Source: Methanobacterium sp. ERen5 (GTDB lineage: Archaea > Methanobacteriota > Methanobacteria > Methanobacteriales > Methanobacteriaceae). Taken from it: a stretch of DNA of 64,000 nucleotides. The first letter of the stretch is position 1. Each line of letters begins with the position of its first letter. Shown here in pieces: positions 19,258 to 29,306 of the stretch. Position numbers and translations under genes: made by a program. The notes beneath the pieces were generated by a model. That model was not told the DNA's origin. It saw only the letters and a program-made list of their open reading frames with translations, and searched no databases. The DNA lies in assembly GCA_024167805.1 (NCBI GenBank), contig CP099988.1:1000001-1064000 (forward strand), in the 5' to 3' direction.

Positions 19258-20063
19258 ATGATAACTGTTACAAACATTAAAGAGTATTTGTACTGCCCCG
19301 AAAAACTAAATTTAAGGCTTGAAAATTTAGACATAACAACAGAAGAACAAATTTCTGGAAAAATTTCAAAAGAAGCCTTCAAAGGATTTGATAGCATAGT
19401 ACAACGAAATTTATGGGTTTTAAATGGTGAGATGAACATCAGAGACATTTTAAATGAACTTTTCAAAGATATGCCCGCATTCCTTGACACAATTTACAGA
19501 CGATATCAAGAGGAAGGAATTGAAGATCCATCCCAAATATTTGAAAGTCTGAAGGAAGATATGCGGTTCAACTCATGGTTAATAGCAATAAAAACTCAGA
19601 AACTATTGAATGACGGCATCAACGGATCAGAAGCAGTTAAGATTCTTTATCCTCCCTCGTTCGTTGAATTTAAAATTGAAAATCCCGATGTGGGTCTCGT
19701 GGGAATGATCGATAAAATTGAGATCATCAACGGAACTTATTATCCAATTGCAATTAAAACCAAGTTACCACCTTTAAATGGAGTTTGGGAATCTGATGCC
19801 ATCCAATCATCGGCTTATTCATTTTTGATGGAAGAAGAATTTAATAAGGACATTGCTGTGGGATTTATAAACTACATTAAGATTGGATCCAAACAACCTG
19901 TGGTAAACAGCCCCATTTTAACCAACAAGTTCATTGAAATTTTCGAAAAACTTAGTGATATGATATACGAAGGAAAAAACCTGAAATCCGCATAAATATC
20001 AACAAATGTCGTTTATGTGAATACTCTACCATGTGTAGCTACTGTAACCAACGTTTGCTATGA
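19258..20063 (+). CDS. Cas4-like (PD-(D/E)XK) iron-sulfur nuclease, one frameshift
   Basis: The N-terminus ITVTNIKEYLYCPEKLNLR with one cysteine is typical of Cas4/DUF83 exonucleases. The nuclease core shows VGMIDKIEIINGTYYPIAIK, the D...(E/Q)xK-like active-site stretch, then DAIQSSAYSFLMEE. As read, it ends at 19995. One extra A in the A6 run 19974-19979 restores a C-terminus NINKCRLCEYSTMCSYCNQR with four cysteines, the expected [4Fe-4S] cluster ligands, ending at 20063 (about 268 residues). No CRISPR array or other cas gene is nearby, so this is a solo member, probably a DNA repair or housekeeping nuclease. Confidence 0.75.
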
Positions 20064-20108
20064 AAAATTTATAATCAAATCCACTAAAGGTTACAGAAAG
20101 GAATATAG

Positions 20109-20204
20109 ATGCTAATTTTATCAGATAGAATTCTTAGAAGTCTTGGTAATCCAACAACCAGATCCATGTGTACTCTAATTAATCCAAACATAAAAAAATG
20201 TTAA
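20109..20204 (+). CDS. Possible very small ORF (31 residues)
   Basis: ATG 20109 is preceded by AAAGGA at 6 nt, a good ribosome binding site, and encodes MLILSDRILRSLGNPTTRS and then MCTLINPNIKKC before TAA. The ILSD-R start recalls the N-terminus of dCTP deaminase, but the rest does not follow that family, so it could be a decayed remnant or a genuine small protein. It lies in the 160 bp between the Cas4-like gene and the convergent TMEM175-like gene. Confidence 0.25.
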   Translation: MLILSDRILRSLGNPTTRSMCTLINPNIKKC

Positions 20205-20223
20205 AAAAGAGTAACTTAGATTT

Positions 20224-20829
20224 TCATGACAGCCTTCTTACAATATTTTCAACAACAAATGTCAACAAGTAAACTAACGATGAGTAATCAGGTATCACAA
20301 ACGATAACAGTATTGCACCAATAACTATCAATACAAATGCTACGTTAACTCTCCAAGTGATTGTAATTTCCTTTTGATCAATATCTTCGTTGATAAAATT
20401 GTGGTTTGAAGCATAGTGCCAGTTCAAGAAGAGTAACAGTGCAATACCCATCATGTTCAGGTTGAACACGAAATGGGCTGTCATAGTCCCTCCATAATTC
20501 CCTGTTAATGTTTCCGAAAATGGCACCAAAACTATGAATAAAAGCCAGATCACGTTGATCCAAAGTAATGTTCCGTTAATATATTCTATCTGTTTAAAAA
20601 ATTTGTGATGTATCTTCCAAAAAATGGATAACAACAGGAAACTTACAACCATCGAAATAAAGTTGGGGATTAAGCCCACCAATGCACCTTGAAGTGCTGA
20701 ATCAGTAACTGGCGGCGTAAGTTGAGGTATGGCTAAACTCAAAACCAATAGGGTCATTGCAATTGCAAATATCCCATCGACCAATGTTTCAAGTCGCTTT
20801 GTGTCCATTAATTGATTATCACTATTCAT
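20224..20829 (-). CDS. TMEM175/DUF1211-like potassium channel protein
   Basis: About 201 residues. The family signature near the N-terminus is RLETLVDGIFAIAMTLLVLS, the prokaryotic version of the TMEM175 pore-lining helix (acidic Asp followed by a small-hydrophobic pattern). Further membrane helices are visible at FISMVVSFLLLSIFW, LLWINVIWLLFIVLVPF, HFVFNLNMMGIALLLFL and VNVAFVLIVIGAILL, giving about six. Prokaryotic members form tetrameric K+ channels. I chose ATG 20829, 8 nt after GGTGA, over the GTG that overlaps that site. Flanked by non-coding AT-rich DNA on its 5' side. Confidence 0.85.
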   Translation of the reverse strand: MNSDNQLMDTKRLETLVDGIFAIAMTLLVLSLAIPQLTPPVTDSALQGALVGLIPNFISMVVSFLLLSIFWKIHHKFFKQIEYINGTLLWINVIWLLFIVLVPFSETLTGNYGGTMTAHFVFNLNMMGIALLLFLNWHYASNHNFINEDIDQKEITITWRVNVAFVLIVIGAILLSFVIPDYSSLVYLLTFVVENIVRRLS

Positions 20830-21143
20830 AATTAGATTCACCCTAAAAAAATTGATACTACAATTTTGAGATTAATGTATTGAGTTTTAATATTATTAAA
20901 TAAAATCTTTTTGTTTTATTCTCCCAAATAATCCGCAGTTTAAAAATTGATCCCATATCTAAAGAAACCATGAGAATAAATCTTGCAAATGATTATTGAA
21001 TAAAAATTAAAAATAAATGTTCCCACAAATCTCAGTTTAAGAGAATTCAACATCTGCAAACTATATAAAAAAATTAATATAAGTATTGCTTAAAAAATCA
21101 GATCAACCGTTAAATTATTTGAAATAATAACATTAAATGATAT
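20830..21143. other. Non-coding gap of about 310 bp
   Basis: AT-rich DNA upstream of the TMEM175-like gene and downstream of the cupin gene. No open frame, RNA or clear repeat seen. It must contain the TMEM175-like promoter on the minus strand. Confidence 0.5.
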
Positions 21144-21469
21144 TTAGTTAGATCTGATCATTGTCAGTACCATTTTGTATCTTTCAATGGCTTTCAGTGC
21201 ATGAGGTTCATTTGCAGGCATTATAATAAGCTCTCCTTTGTTTAATATGTTCTTTTCACCTGAAATTATTATTTCTGCAGTACCATCAACAACCTGAACC
21301 ATTGCATCAAATGGTGCCGTGTGTTCACTCAATCCTTCCCCTTATCAAAAGCGAAAATAGTTACTGTTCCTGTTTCTTTCCTTATTATTTCACGGCTCAC
21401 AACAGCACTTTCTTGGTAGTCAATGAGATCTTCAACTTTTAGTGGTTTTGATTTCAGTTCTTCGGACAT
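21144..21469 (-). CDS. Small cupin-domain protein, one frameshift
   Basis: The C-terminal half (SEHTAPFDAMVQVVDGTAEI to IIMPANEPHALKAIE) is a cupin with the metal ligands His of SEHTAP and His of EPHALKA. The frame upstream, from ATG 21469 (MSEELKSKPLKVEDLIDYQE), reads through TVTIFAFDKG and stops early. One extra C (plus strand) in the C4 run 21338-21341 joins the halves as FDKGEGLSEHTAPFDA. The rebuilt protein has about 108 residues, the normal size of a single-domain cupin. Ligand and function unknown. The upstream gene on the same strand is the DUF6448 protein. Confidence 0.8.
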
Positions 21470-21517
21470 TTTTATTATCTCCTTTACAATTCATTTTAAT
21501 CAATATGAAATTAGATA

Positions 21518-22021
21518 CTATTTGGATTCAATTAGTTTTAAGAGTTCATTGGAAAATTCAACAAAATCCATCATGGAATTAATGTATTCCCTTGCTGCAA
21601 CAATATCATTAACATCGTAATCCTTTTTGGAAATTGTAATTTCATATCTTGTTTCAATGGCCTCCCTCAAAGAATCCGACAAAAGAGTTTCAAGGGCTGT
21701 TTTGTCCTGATTTTCGATTGCTAGATGGGCTTTTAGAATGATGTGTTCCCTATTAAGATTAGAGTGTTTTATTCCTGTGTATGGCTTCCCAACACCCAAC
21801 ATGTAAAGGCGAACAGCAGTTTCAAAAAACCAGTAGTCACCAACTTCAGCTGCTTCCCCACTTAACTCTCTAACAATTACTACATTATCAAAGGCTTCTT
21901 TAAGTTCAGTTTCAAATTCTTTTTTGACAAAGGGTAGAACATAGTTAACATTTTCCATTTCTAATGCAAGTTCTGCAGCTTTCACTATTGGCCCATCCAT
22001 TGTATCGCAATATATCGACAT
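21518..22021 (-). CDS. DUF6448 family protein
   Basis: About 167 residues. The conserved start CDTMDGPIVKAAELALEMEN, then VNYVLPFVKKEFETELKEAF, DYWFFETAVRLYMLG and GKPYTGIK, match the DUF6448 family, whose function is not established. I used ATG 22021 (MSIYCDTMDG) because GGTGGA lies 5 nt before it; ATG 22033 overlaps that site. Followed downstream by the cupin gene on the same strand, with about 48 bp between, so the two may be cotranscribed. Confidence 0.72.
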   Translation of the reverse strand: MSIYCDTMDGPIVKAAELALEMENVNYVLPFVKKEFETELKEAFDNVVIVRELSGEAAEVGDYWFFETAVRLYMLGVGKPYTGIKHSNLNREHIILKAHLAIENQDKTALETLLSDSLREAIETRYEITISKKDYDVNDIVAAREYINSMMDFVEFSNELLKLIESK

Positions 22022-22271
22022 ATAATCCACCATACAAAGATTGTTTTTGGAACAAAATTCTTACTTAATTCTCGTACTGTGATCAAATATTATATTTTTT
22101 AAAGAATAAAGAATTGTTGATTTAACTTCAAGAATAATTTGTTTTCATGTATAGTTAAAAGGACCATTTATCTTTAAAATTGTATCCAAGTACTTATGAA
22201 GGTTATTTGGAGTAGTTTTGTAAAGACAAAAATATAAATCTACATAGATACAAAGTATATATGGTGATTTT

Positions 22272-22553
22272 ATGGATAAACAGGCTGAGGAATTAATGAA
22301 AAAATGTGAAAGTATGGATGATACATCTGTGATGGGTTCTTGTGATGTATTAATTAACATGATGAAGGACAAAAATGTAATCCTAAAGGACGACCCAAAT
22401 CAAACCTACCTTGGAATGGCTGAAAATTTAACTCCAAAGGATGTTTCAAAAGTACTACAATTAGCATTAAAAGTTCGAGAAAGCGGAGACATAAAAGACA
22501 CTGAACTCAAAAATGCTGCTAGCAGATTAATCAGAGCAATTGAAATGAGTTAA
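22272..22553 (+). CDS. Small acidic protein, first of a tandem paralogous pair
   Basis: 93 residues, no family recognised. MDKQAEELMKKCESMDD and the closing SGDIKDTELKNAASRLIRAI are shared in pattern with the next gene, with PNQTYLGMAENL(TP)KDVSKVL in the middle. Predicted soluble and helical, with two cysteines (KKC, GSCDVL). A TATA-like AAAAATATAAATC lies around 22228-22240 and GGTGA precedes the ATG, so it has its own promoter. Confidence 0.75.
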   Translation: MDKQAEELMKKCESMDDTSVMGSCDVLINMMKDKNVILKDDPNQTYLGMAENLTPKDVSKVLQLALKVRESGDIKDTELKNAASRLIRAIEMS

Positions 22554-22690
22554 TCCATATTTACTTTTTTCTTCATTTTCATATCAATATTCCAATTTAT
22601 GATTGAATTAAATACAGCTTTATAAAACCTTTTTTTAATTTCGGCAGCTATAAGTGCTTGTAAGTCAATAAATTATTATCAGGTGTTACT

Positions 22691-22978
22691 ATGGATGATA
22701 AAAAAACCGATGAACTTATGGCTAAATGTGAAAATAAAAAGGACGACCCTGCCTTGATGAAAGAATGTAAACAAATGTTAAACACTATGGCAGAAAATAA
22801 TGTCGAAATAGAAGATATGCCCAATCAGAGCTATACCAACATGGCAGAAAATATTTCAGCTGAGGATGTTCCAAAGGTACTTGCAATGGCACTGAAAATT
22901 GCAAAAAGTGGCGACATCGAAGACACTGAAGTGAAAATTGCCGCTGAAAGATTAATAAGGACATTAGAACCATTATAA
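22691..22978 (+). CDS. Small acidic protein, second of a tandem paralogous pair
   Basis: 95 residues and a clear paralogue of the gene at 22272: DELMAKCE matches [28 protein letters not shown] matches DPNQTYLGMAENLTPKDVSK, and [20 protein letters not shown] matches SGDIKDTELKNAASRLIRAI. Both keep the paired cysteines (KCENKK, KECKQ). GGTGTT lies upstream of ATG. Function unknown. It ends 5 bp short of the rebuilt end of the convergent ACT-domain gene. Confidence 0.75.
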   Translation: MDDKKTDELMAKCENKKDDPALMKECKQMLNTMAENNVEIEDMPNQSYTNMAENISAEDVPKVLAMALKIAKSGDIEDTEVKIAAERLIRTLEPL

Positions 22979-22983
22979 TGGTT

Positions 22984-23639
22984 CTAAAACTTCCTCTTTC
23001 CAATTTTTTTATATCAAATAATGCAGTATCAGCGATGGCCATAACAGCCATTACCCCTGCCTGTACAGGATCTGTTATTACAAGATCCGCCTTTTCAGTC
23101 ACACTTCCCGGCATATTGAGGCTTATCACAATAACATCATGCTCCTCTTTAATATCTTCAATGGCATCTGAAATTTTACCACCCATGAGAGAACCTGCAA
23201 GCACCAGTGCACCAATTCTAGGAAGTCTTGCAACTGCAGATACAGCTTCTGCAAGTTCTTGCTCTCCAACCAAAGGAATGGTATCAACACTGATTCTTTC
23301 ACCCCTGATATTGTGGCGATCCGCCTCTGTAATTGCACCTTGTGCAACCATTGCAACTTGCGCCCCTCCACCAATGATGATTATTCTTTTTCCATAGATT
23401 TCTCCCAATGATCGGTGTGTAATAACATCATCAACCTTCCCATGGGTAAGAATATTGTGTGCAAGGGTTTCAATATCCTTAACATCTTCCAGTTCCATGT
23501 AAACTGAAGCAGTTTCATCCTTCTCTACAAATAAATGTGTGTATGATATGTTTATCCCACATTTAGCCATCATTTCTGTTATATCCCTGAGTACACCAGG
23601 TTTGTTATGGGCTTTTATTGTAATGGCAAATTCTTTCAT
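22984..23639 (-). CDS. ACT-domain protein with C-terminal DUF5612-like domain (one probable frameshift)
   Basis: About 218 residues from ATG 23639 ([20 protein letters not shown]). An N-terminal ACT domain is followed by a Rossmann-like stretch ([20 protein letters not shown]) and by [34 protein letters not shown], and a C-terminal [20 protein letters not shown]. The open frame as read runs on antisense through the small gene at 22691, which is implausible. One extra T in the T7 run 23004-23010 gives a stop at 22984 after [12 protein letters not shown], 5 bp from the convergent neighbour. Role unknown, probably amino-acid-responsive regulation or metabolism. Confidence 0.75.
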
Positions 23640-23794
23640 GTTATCTCCTATAAGTTGATTAGAGTTACTATGGAAATTCTTACTAAATAAATTATCTTGA
23701 TACAAAAATCATCCAGTATTAATAAACGAGTATAACCCCACTCCAAAGATATCGTTAGTGCCTAGTTGAACAGTTCCAAATGGTATTTCCATAA

Positions 23795-23810
23795 ACTAAC
23801 ATACGTTAGT
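23795..23810. promoter_or_regulatory. Probable TetR operator 1
   Basis: The perfect 6-bp arms ACTAAC/GTTAGT flank ATAC. It directly abuts a TATA-like ATTTATAATA at 23811-23820, upstream of the TetR gene, where a bound repressor would block TBP/TFB. Confidence 0.6.
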
Positions 23811-23841
23811 ATTTATAATATGTTCAACACAACCCATTATT

Positions 23842-23859
23842 AACGAACATTTGTTAGTT
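23842..23859. promoter_or_regulatory. Probable TetR operator 2
   Basis: AACGAACATTTGTTAGTT is an imperfect dyad (14 of 18 positions symmetric) sharing the GTTAGT half-site with operator 1. It lies about 25 bp beyond the TATA-like sequence, where transcription would start. Confidence 0.5.
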
Positions 23860-23897
23860 TCATTTATTGAAAGTCAGATGAACGGAGTATAATAGCC

Positions 23898-24563
23898 ATG
23901 AAAAAAGAAAAAAGTCCCCAAAAAACATTAACCACCAAAGAACGTATTTTCCAAGCGTCGGTCAACCTTTTTTCTCAAAAAGGTTTTGATGCTGTTTCCA
24001 TGAGAGAAATAGGTAGAGAAGTTGGGATTAGAGAAAGTTCAATTTACAATCACTACAAAAACAAGGACGCAATATTAGAAAGTATAATCAACCATTTAAT
24101 AGATAAATTAGGAGCTATGAGTCTTACAGATGAAGAAATGGACGTATTAATTTCCGAAAGTCCTGAATTATTCTTTGAAACTGGTTCAAGAGAATTTTTT
24201 AATGGGATGTCCAATCCTGAAACAGAAAAAATTTGGAGGATCTTGTCAATTGAAGTGTTTCACAACGAAAAGATCAAGACTTTTTTTGTTAACGAGCTCC
24301 TTGAGAGCCCTATAAAAGAGTGGGAAAGGATATTCACTAAAATGATGAAAAAAGGCATCATAAAAGAGTACGATCCAAGGGTTCTTGCGATGGAATATTT
24401 TTCATTCGCATTGTATCTATTCTTTGAGTACTTCATACTGAAATATGATACTAAATACTCCTCTTTTACGGATATGGCCTATAAAAAAATGATAGATCAC
24501 ACAAATTTCATATTAAGCTCGGTAAAAGTTGAAAATGATGAAGATTCAAACTTAAAATTATGA
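23898..24563 (+). CDS. TetR/AcrR family transcriptional regulator
   Basis: 221 residues. The N-terminal helix-turn-helix is clear: KERIFQASVNLFSQKGFDAV followed by SMREIGREVGIRESSIYNHY and KNKDAILESI. The C-terminal ligand-binding half is divergent, with ESPELFFETGSREFF and a hydrophobic helix around FSFALYLFFEYFIL. Two dyad operators lie in its own promoter, so it is probably autorepressed. The next gene begins 55 bp downstream on the same strand with its own TATA-like TATATAAAA, and the TetR protein probably controls that operon. The inducer is unknown. Confidence 0.9.
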   Translation: MKKEKSPQKTLTTKERIFQASVNLFSQKGFDAVSMREIGREVGIRESSIYNHYKNKDAILESIINHLIDKLGAMSLTDEEMDVLISESPELFFETGSREFFNGMSNPETEKIWRILSIEVFHNEKIKTFFVNELLESPIKEWERIFTKMMKKGIIKEYDPRVLAMEYFSFALYLFFEYFILKYDTKYSSFTDMAYKKMIDHTNFILSSVKVENDEDSNLKL

Positions 24564-24618
24564 ACAAAATTCAGGACGCCCGAAGTAAGTTAAACTTAAA
24601 CTTTTTAGGTATATAAAA

Positions 24619-25922
24619 ATGGACAGTCAAAAACATAAAAAAACTCCTGTAGAAAAAAATAGCCCCGATTGTTTTAAAAAGTCCTTTTAATGGGTTACAA
24701 TGGAGCAAACAACACAGGTTCTGAAACCAGGTTAATTTCAATCATTGAAGATCTTAGAACGGTTTTTGGAAAGGATGTTGAGCTGACAATTCCCACCCTC
24801 AATGAAAAAAATCTTAGAAGGTATTTAGAAGAAGACGAGCATTTAAAAATTGTTCCCATACCCTCCATATACTTCTTTGCCCTGAAAAAAATTGTGGAAA
24901 AACAGGATCTTGTTTTGCTTGTGGAGGGCAGTTGTTACATGGATACTTGGACTTCAGCTCTTTTGTGGGCGTTTTTATGGACTACGAGATGCGCATATAA
25001 TCAGGGCATTCCCTGTATCGCGTATGCTGTGGACTCAGGAGATCTTTCCAAGTTCAACAGATTTTTAGTGAGAAGAGAAGCAAACAAAACAGATCTCATA
25101 ATAACAAGAACCACCTATGCAATGGAACGTTTAATTGAGATAGGTGTCACGGCCCCGATAGTAAGCACAGCAGACTGTGCATTCTCATTTGAAACAAAAT
25201 TGGAAGCTAAACATAGTCTTAAAAAAATCTGGAACTCTGAACAACACGGCTCAAATGAAGGATTTGTTGGAATGGCTGTGGTGGACTTTCATCTTTGGCC
25301 TGTTGTAATAAGACCGTGGGGAAGAAAGATAAACCTATACAAATGGCCTTACTATTTCTCAAGATCCAAGTCCCGAGTTCAAAGTAGTAAAACCTTGAGC
25401 AAAAACTGGGCTCGTGAAGCAGACAGGATCGTTGAATTGTACAGTAAAAACATAATCCTAATCTGCATGGAAGAGTTGGATGAACCACTTGCAATTGAAA
25501 TTAAAAACAGAATGAAACACTCAGAAAAGGCTCAGATCGTATCAGCAGGGACTTACAACGCATCCCAAATGACAGAAGTTCTAAGAAGTCTTGAACTACT
25601 GATAACATCAAGATATCATGCGGGAGTGTTATCCATGAAAAGATCAGTGCCTCAAATAGGGGTTGGGCATGATCAGAGGCTTAAAGGTCTGTATAAAGAC
25701 ATTGAAATTGAAAAAGAACTTTTTATAGATTATCCCAAGGATAATTCCAACGTGGAGAGAATATGGAAAACCCTTTCAAAAAAGGTTGATGAACTTATGG
25801 AAAATCCACAACACGTGAAGGAATTAATTGGAAAATGTTATCAAAAACAGGTGGAACTGTCACTAAATAACAAAAAATACCTTAAAAAATTTTTATTTGA
25901 ACACAAGGATGTGATGGTTTGA
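24619..25922 (+). CDS. Polysaccharide pyruvyl transferase family protein (one frameshift)
   Basis: Family members transfer pyruvyl groups to sugars. The core is VLLMGYNGANNTGSETRLIS at the N-terminus, then LLVEGSCYMDTWTSALLWAF and, near the C-terminus, LLITSRYHAGVLSMKRSVPQ, the SRxHA motif of the superfamily. ATG 24619 opens MDSQKHKKTPVEKNSPDCFK and stops quickly, but one extra A in the A5 run 24676-24680 joins it to VLLMGYNG, giving about 434 residues. The unshifted frame would start at ATG 24690. The gene overlaps the start of the next by 4 bp, so translation is coupled. First gene of the TetR-linked operon. Confidence 0.8.
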
Positions 25923-28723
25923 AAGACAGAATTTTCCTAACTGGAGCAACCGGATTTTTAGGTACTCAAATTGCTGAAAGCTTGATAAAACAGCCTGATA
26001 TATCATTAATATTACTTGTAAGGGGTAATAATTATGATGAAGCACTTAAACATCTTTCAAGAAGTTGGTGGGAATCTGAAACCCTTATGAATGAATTGAA
26101 AAGGATTGATACTCCACATTCCAAGATCATGATCATGCAGGGTGATGTAACCCAGGAATTGCTGGGACTCGACCAGGAAAATTTCAGATATTTAGTTGAA
26201 AATGTAACTCATGTGGTACATGCAGCTGCCGATCTAAGACTGAACAGTTCCATTGAAAATTTGAGAAGAATTAATCTTCAGGGAACTGAAAACATGATCA
26301 GTATGGCCTTAAAAGCCAAAAATTATCTGTTAAAAAAGTTTTCACATATTTCAACAGCCTACGTTGCTGGTAAAAGGAAGGGTTTAATTGAAGAAGATTC
26401 TTTAAGTGGCAAATTGGGATTTAAAACTAACTACGAACAAAGCAAATTCGAAGCAGAAGAAGCTGTTAGAAAAGCAGACCTGCCATTTGTGATATTAAGG
26501 CCAGGGATGATAGTAGGAGATTCTACAACCGGCTACATCAAAACTTTCAACACCATATACTCATTAATACGTCTTTATATGAATGGATTACAATTATTTC
26601 CAGTTTCTAAAAATTTGAAGATCAACATGGTACCAGTAGATTACGTTGCAGATGCAGTTTGTACCATTACCTTAAATGAAGATTCAACCAGTAAAACATT
26701 CCATTTAACCGGGCCATATCAAGACAGCCCCACTGTTCAGGAGCTGGTTAGTTTAGTCAAAAAATGGGCATCTGAAAATTTAGATTTAAATCTTCCCAAA
26801 CCCCTATACATACCATTATCTCCAATGTTACACATTGCAGATAGAGTTCTAAATACTGATCATGGCGTTGGTAGAGTTCTTCATGAACTCAAACCCTACA
26901 TGAAGGAAGACAGAATTTTCGACACCAAAAACACTGAACTTTTCATGGGAGAATACCCTCTCAATTGGGCTGATTATCTTCCTAAATTATTGGAATTCGC
27001 CGCATATTACGGATTTTTTCACCGTTCATCGCGAACAGTGCATGAACAAATAATTTACAGATTGAACAGGAGTTTACCAGTTAATTATTATGATATTGTG
27101 GATGGCAACTACATAAAATTAACAGCACCAAACTTTAAAGAACAGGTTTCAAAGGTCTTAAATGGACTTTCGGCCATGGGGATAACGAAAGGGGACCGTG
27201 TAGCAATTGCAGGTTTTAACAGTACCCGCTATCTATCACTTGATGTGGCTATCGGACTATTGGGAGCTGTTAATGTTCCAATATATTACACCAGCCCCGT
27301 GGATGAAATAAATGAAATATTAGAAGATTGTGATGCATCCATAATATTTTTAGGCACCCCTGAATTGTTGAGTAGTTCAAATAAAATTAACATTCCAGTG
27401 GTATCGTTCTACAGAGATAGTGACATCCACTCGAAGATAGTATCATGGAGTGAATTTTTAAATCCTGAAACTGATGTGTTTATCAAAGATCCTGCTGAAA
27501 TTATTGCATCCGTAGATTTTAATGATACCGCCACCATACGCTACACTTCAGGTACAACTGGGAAGCCGGCAGGAGTTCGTTTCAGCCATGGAAATTTGAG
27601 GTGGATGGCAGAATTTATTGCATCAATACCTCCATGGTCTGATCGAACATCAAATATCAAGTATTTATCATTTTTACCAATGAATCATGTTGTTGAAGGA
27701 ATTTTAGGAACATATTCTCCGTATTATGCTCCTGCATCCCTTGAACTTTACTTTCTTGAAAACTTCCACGAACTTGAATCTGCCCTACCGCAAGTTAGGC
27801 CAACCATTTTTTCTCTGTTCCAAGGTTCTATGAAAAAATTTGGTCCAAACTTCGTAGGGAACGGTTGGGAGATATGTACCTAAACACAAATAGAGGTGGA
27901 TTGAAACGTATCTATGGAAAAATATTGAAAAGAGTCCTACTTAAAATGGCAGGTTTGGATGAATGTGCCCAGTTAATAGTAGGTTCAGCACCGATTAGTG
28001 AAGATCTTCTCAGAGCATTTCAAGAACTTGGGATCGAAATACATAATGCATACGGATTGACAGAAGCACCACTACTGACCATAAACAGACTGGGATCAAA
28101 TGTCATTGGAACTGTTGGAACTCCCCTTCCAGAAACCCATATCTCCACAACTGAAGACAGGGAAATAATTGTTAAAGGTCCCCAGTTAACATCAGGCTAC
28201 TACAACAACAATCAAAAAATAAACATCACTTCAATGAAGGATGGTTTAAAACAGGAGATTACGGTCATTTGACTTCAAAAGGGAATTTGGTGATTACTGG
28301 AAGAAAAAAGAGATGATAGTGAACTCCTATGGCAAAAGTATTCGACCGCTTAAGGTGGAAGGTAAACTCAAATTAATTGAAGGAGTATCAGAAGTCATGC
28401 TTGTGGGAGATCAAAAACCCTACTCCATAGCAATGATCTGGATGAATGAAACCTTCAACCCCACACAATTCAGAATCGACCTCAAAAAAATCAACCAAAA
28501 ACTTTCAAATCCGGAAAAAATCAGAAAATGGATGGTTATAAAGGATGAACTTTCCATTGAACAGGGCGATATCACAGCAAATCTTAAATTAAAACGTCAA
28601 AACATTCTAAAGAAATATGAAACATCTGTAGACATGATTTACAATAAATCTTGGAATGAACTACTCAAACATAACCCTGAGATAATTTTCTATGGCAAGG
28701 ATGGTGAAGATCATGGGCATTAA
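25919..28723 (+). CDS. Fused thioester-reductase-like SDR and AMP-dependent synthetase (three frameshifts)
   Basis: Rebuilt length about 935 residues. The N-terminal half (1-370) is an extended SDR of the thioester/acyl reductase type: IFLTGATGFLGTQIAESL (NAD(P) loop), AADLRLNSS, FSHISTAYVAG, and YEQSKFEAEE (YxxxK). The C-terminal half is an adenylating enzyme: IRYTSGTTGKPAGVRFSHGN, PTIFFSVPRFYEKIW, NAYGLTEAPLL, KDWFKTGDYGHL, TGRKKEMIVNSYGKSIRP with the catalytic lysine. The frame breaks at the T6 run 27807-27812, near 28241-28247, and at the A6 run 28304-28309; one added base at each restores these motifs. No carrier-protein domain is visible. Order is reductase-adenylase, opposite to carboxylic acid reductases. 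Confidence 0.85.
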
Positions 28724-29306
28724 ACTTAGAATCTTAGCTGCCTGGACCCCAAAATTCATAATTAAAAAGGAATTGAAAGGAACAACCAAAATAACAAACA
28801 ATTATCTAGACCGGCTCATTGTTGAACAAGGCGGATCACCACCAAAACAGGAATATTTAAAGGGAAATCTTGATAAAAGAAGAAAAGAAATGGCCATGGG
28901 CCATAACAGACGTGTGAAACTGTTGATCGATCTTTTGGGCGAACCCATGGCTATGGAAGAGGGAAGGAAAAGAATGTTTGAAGCCGGATTAATACTCGGC
29001 CAACATGCTCAAAAGGTTCTTGGAGTTGGAGATAATGTGGAAGACACCATTAAAGCTGCCAAAATACTCTACAAAATACTGGGGATTGAATTTTCCATTG
29101 AAAATACTGATGGTAACATCATCCTATGGGTTAGTTCATGTGTCCTTTCCAAATATTACTCTTCTCAAACCTGCAGTGTCCTAAGTTATGCAGATAAAGG
29201 TGTTTTAAAAGGTTTAAATAAAAATATGGACTTAAAATTTGTAGAAAAAATCACATCGGGTTCAAAAAGATGTAAGGCATGTATAAATATGGGAGGAGGA
29301 ATTTGA
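28713..29306 (+). CDS. L-2-amino-thiazoline-4-carboxylic acid hydrolase-like protein
   Basis: About 197 residues. The C-terminal half has the spaced cysteine pattern of the ATC hydrolase-like family: SSCVLSKYYSSQTCSVLSYA, a D then KGVLKGL, and KITSGSKRCKAC. The N-terminal half is helical and basic. Family members in biosynthetic clusters are often small accessory proteins rather than true ATC hydrolases, so the activity is unproven. I chose ATG 28713 (MGIKLRILAAWT), 5 nt after GGTGA. It overlaps the end of the synthetase fusion and the start of the oxidoreductase (TGATG), which indicates a tightly coupled operon. Confidence 0.6.
   Translation: MGIKLRILAAWTPKFIIKKELKGTTKITNNYLDRLIVEQGGSPPKQEYLKGNLDKRRKEMAMGHNRRVKLLIDLLGEPMAMEEGRKRMFEAGLILGQHAQKVLGVGDNVEDTIKAAKILYKILGIEFSIENTDGNIILWVSSCVLSKYYSSQTCSVLSYADKGVLKGLNKNMDLKFVEKITSGSKRCKACINMGGGI

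Noticed and set aside
22785..22983. C-terminal extension of the ACT-domain protein antisense to the small gene at 22691
   Set aside because: It results from a one-base contraction in the T7 run at 23004. The restored frame stops at 22984, just outside the convergent gene, and the extension has no conserved features.
28692..28712. Upstream start of the ATC-hydrolase-like protein at 28692
   Set aside because: The longer start has no ribosome binding site of its own. ATG 28713 has GGTGA at 5 nt.
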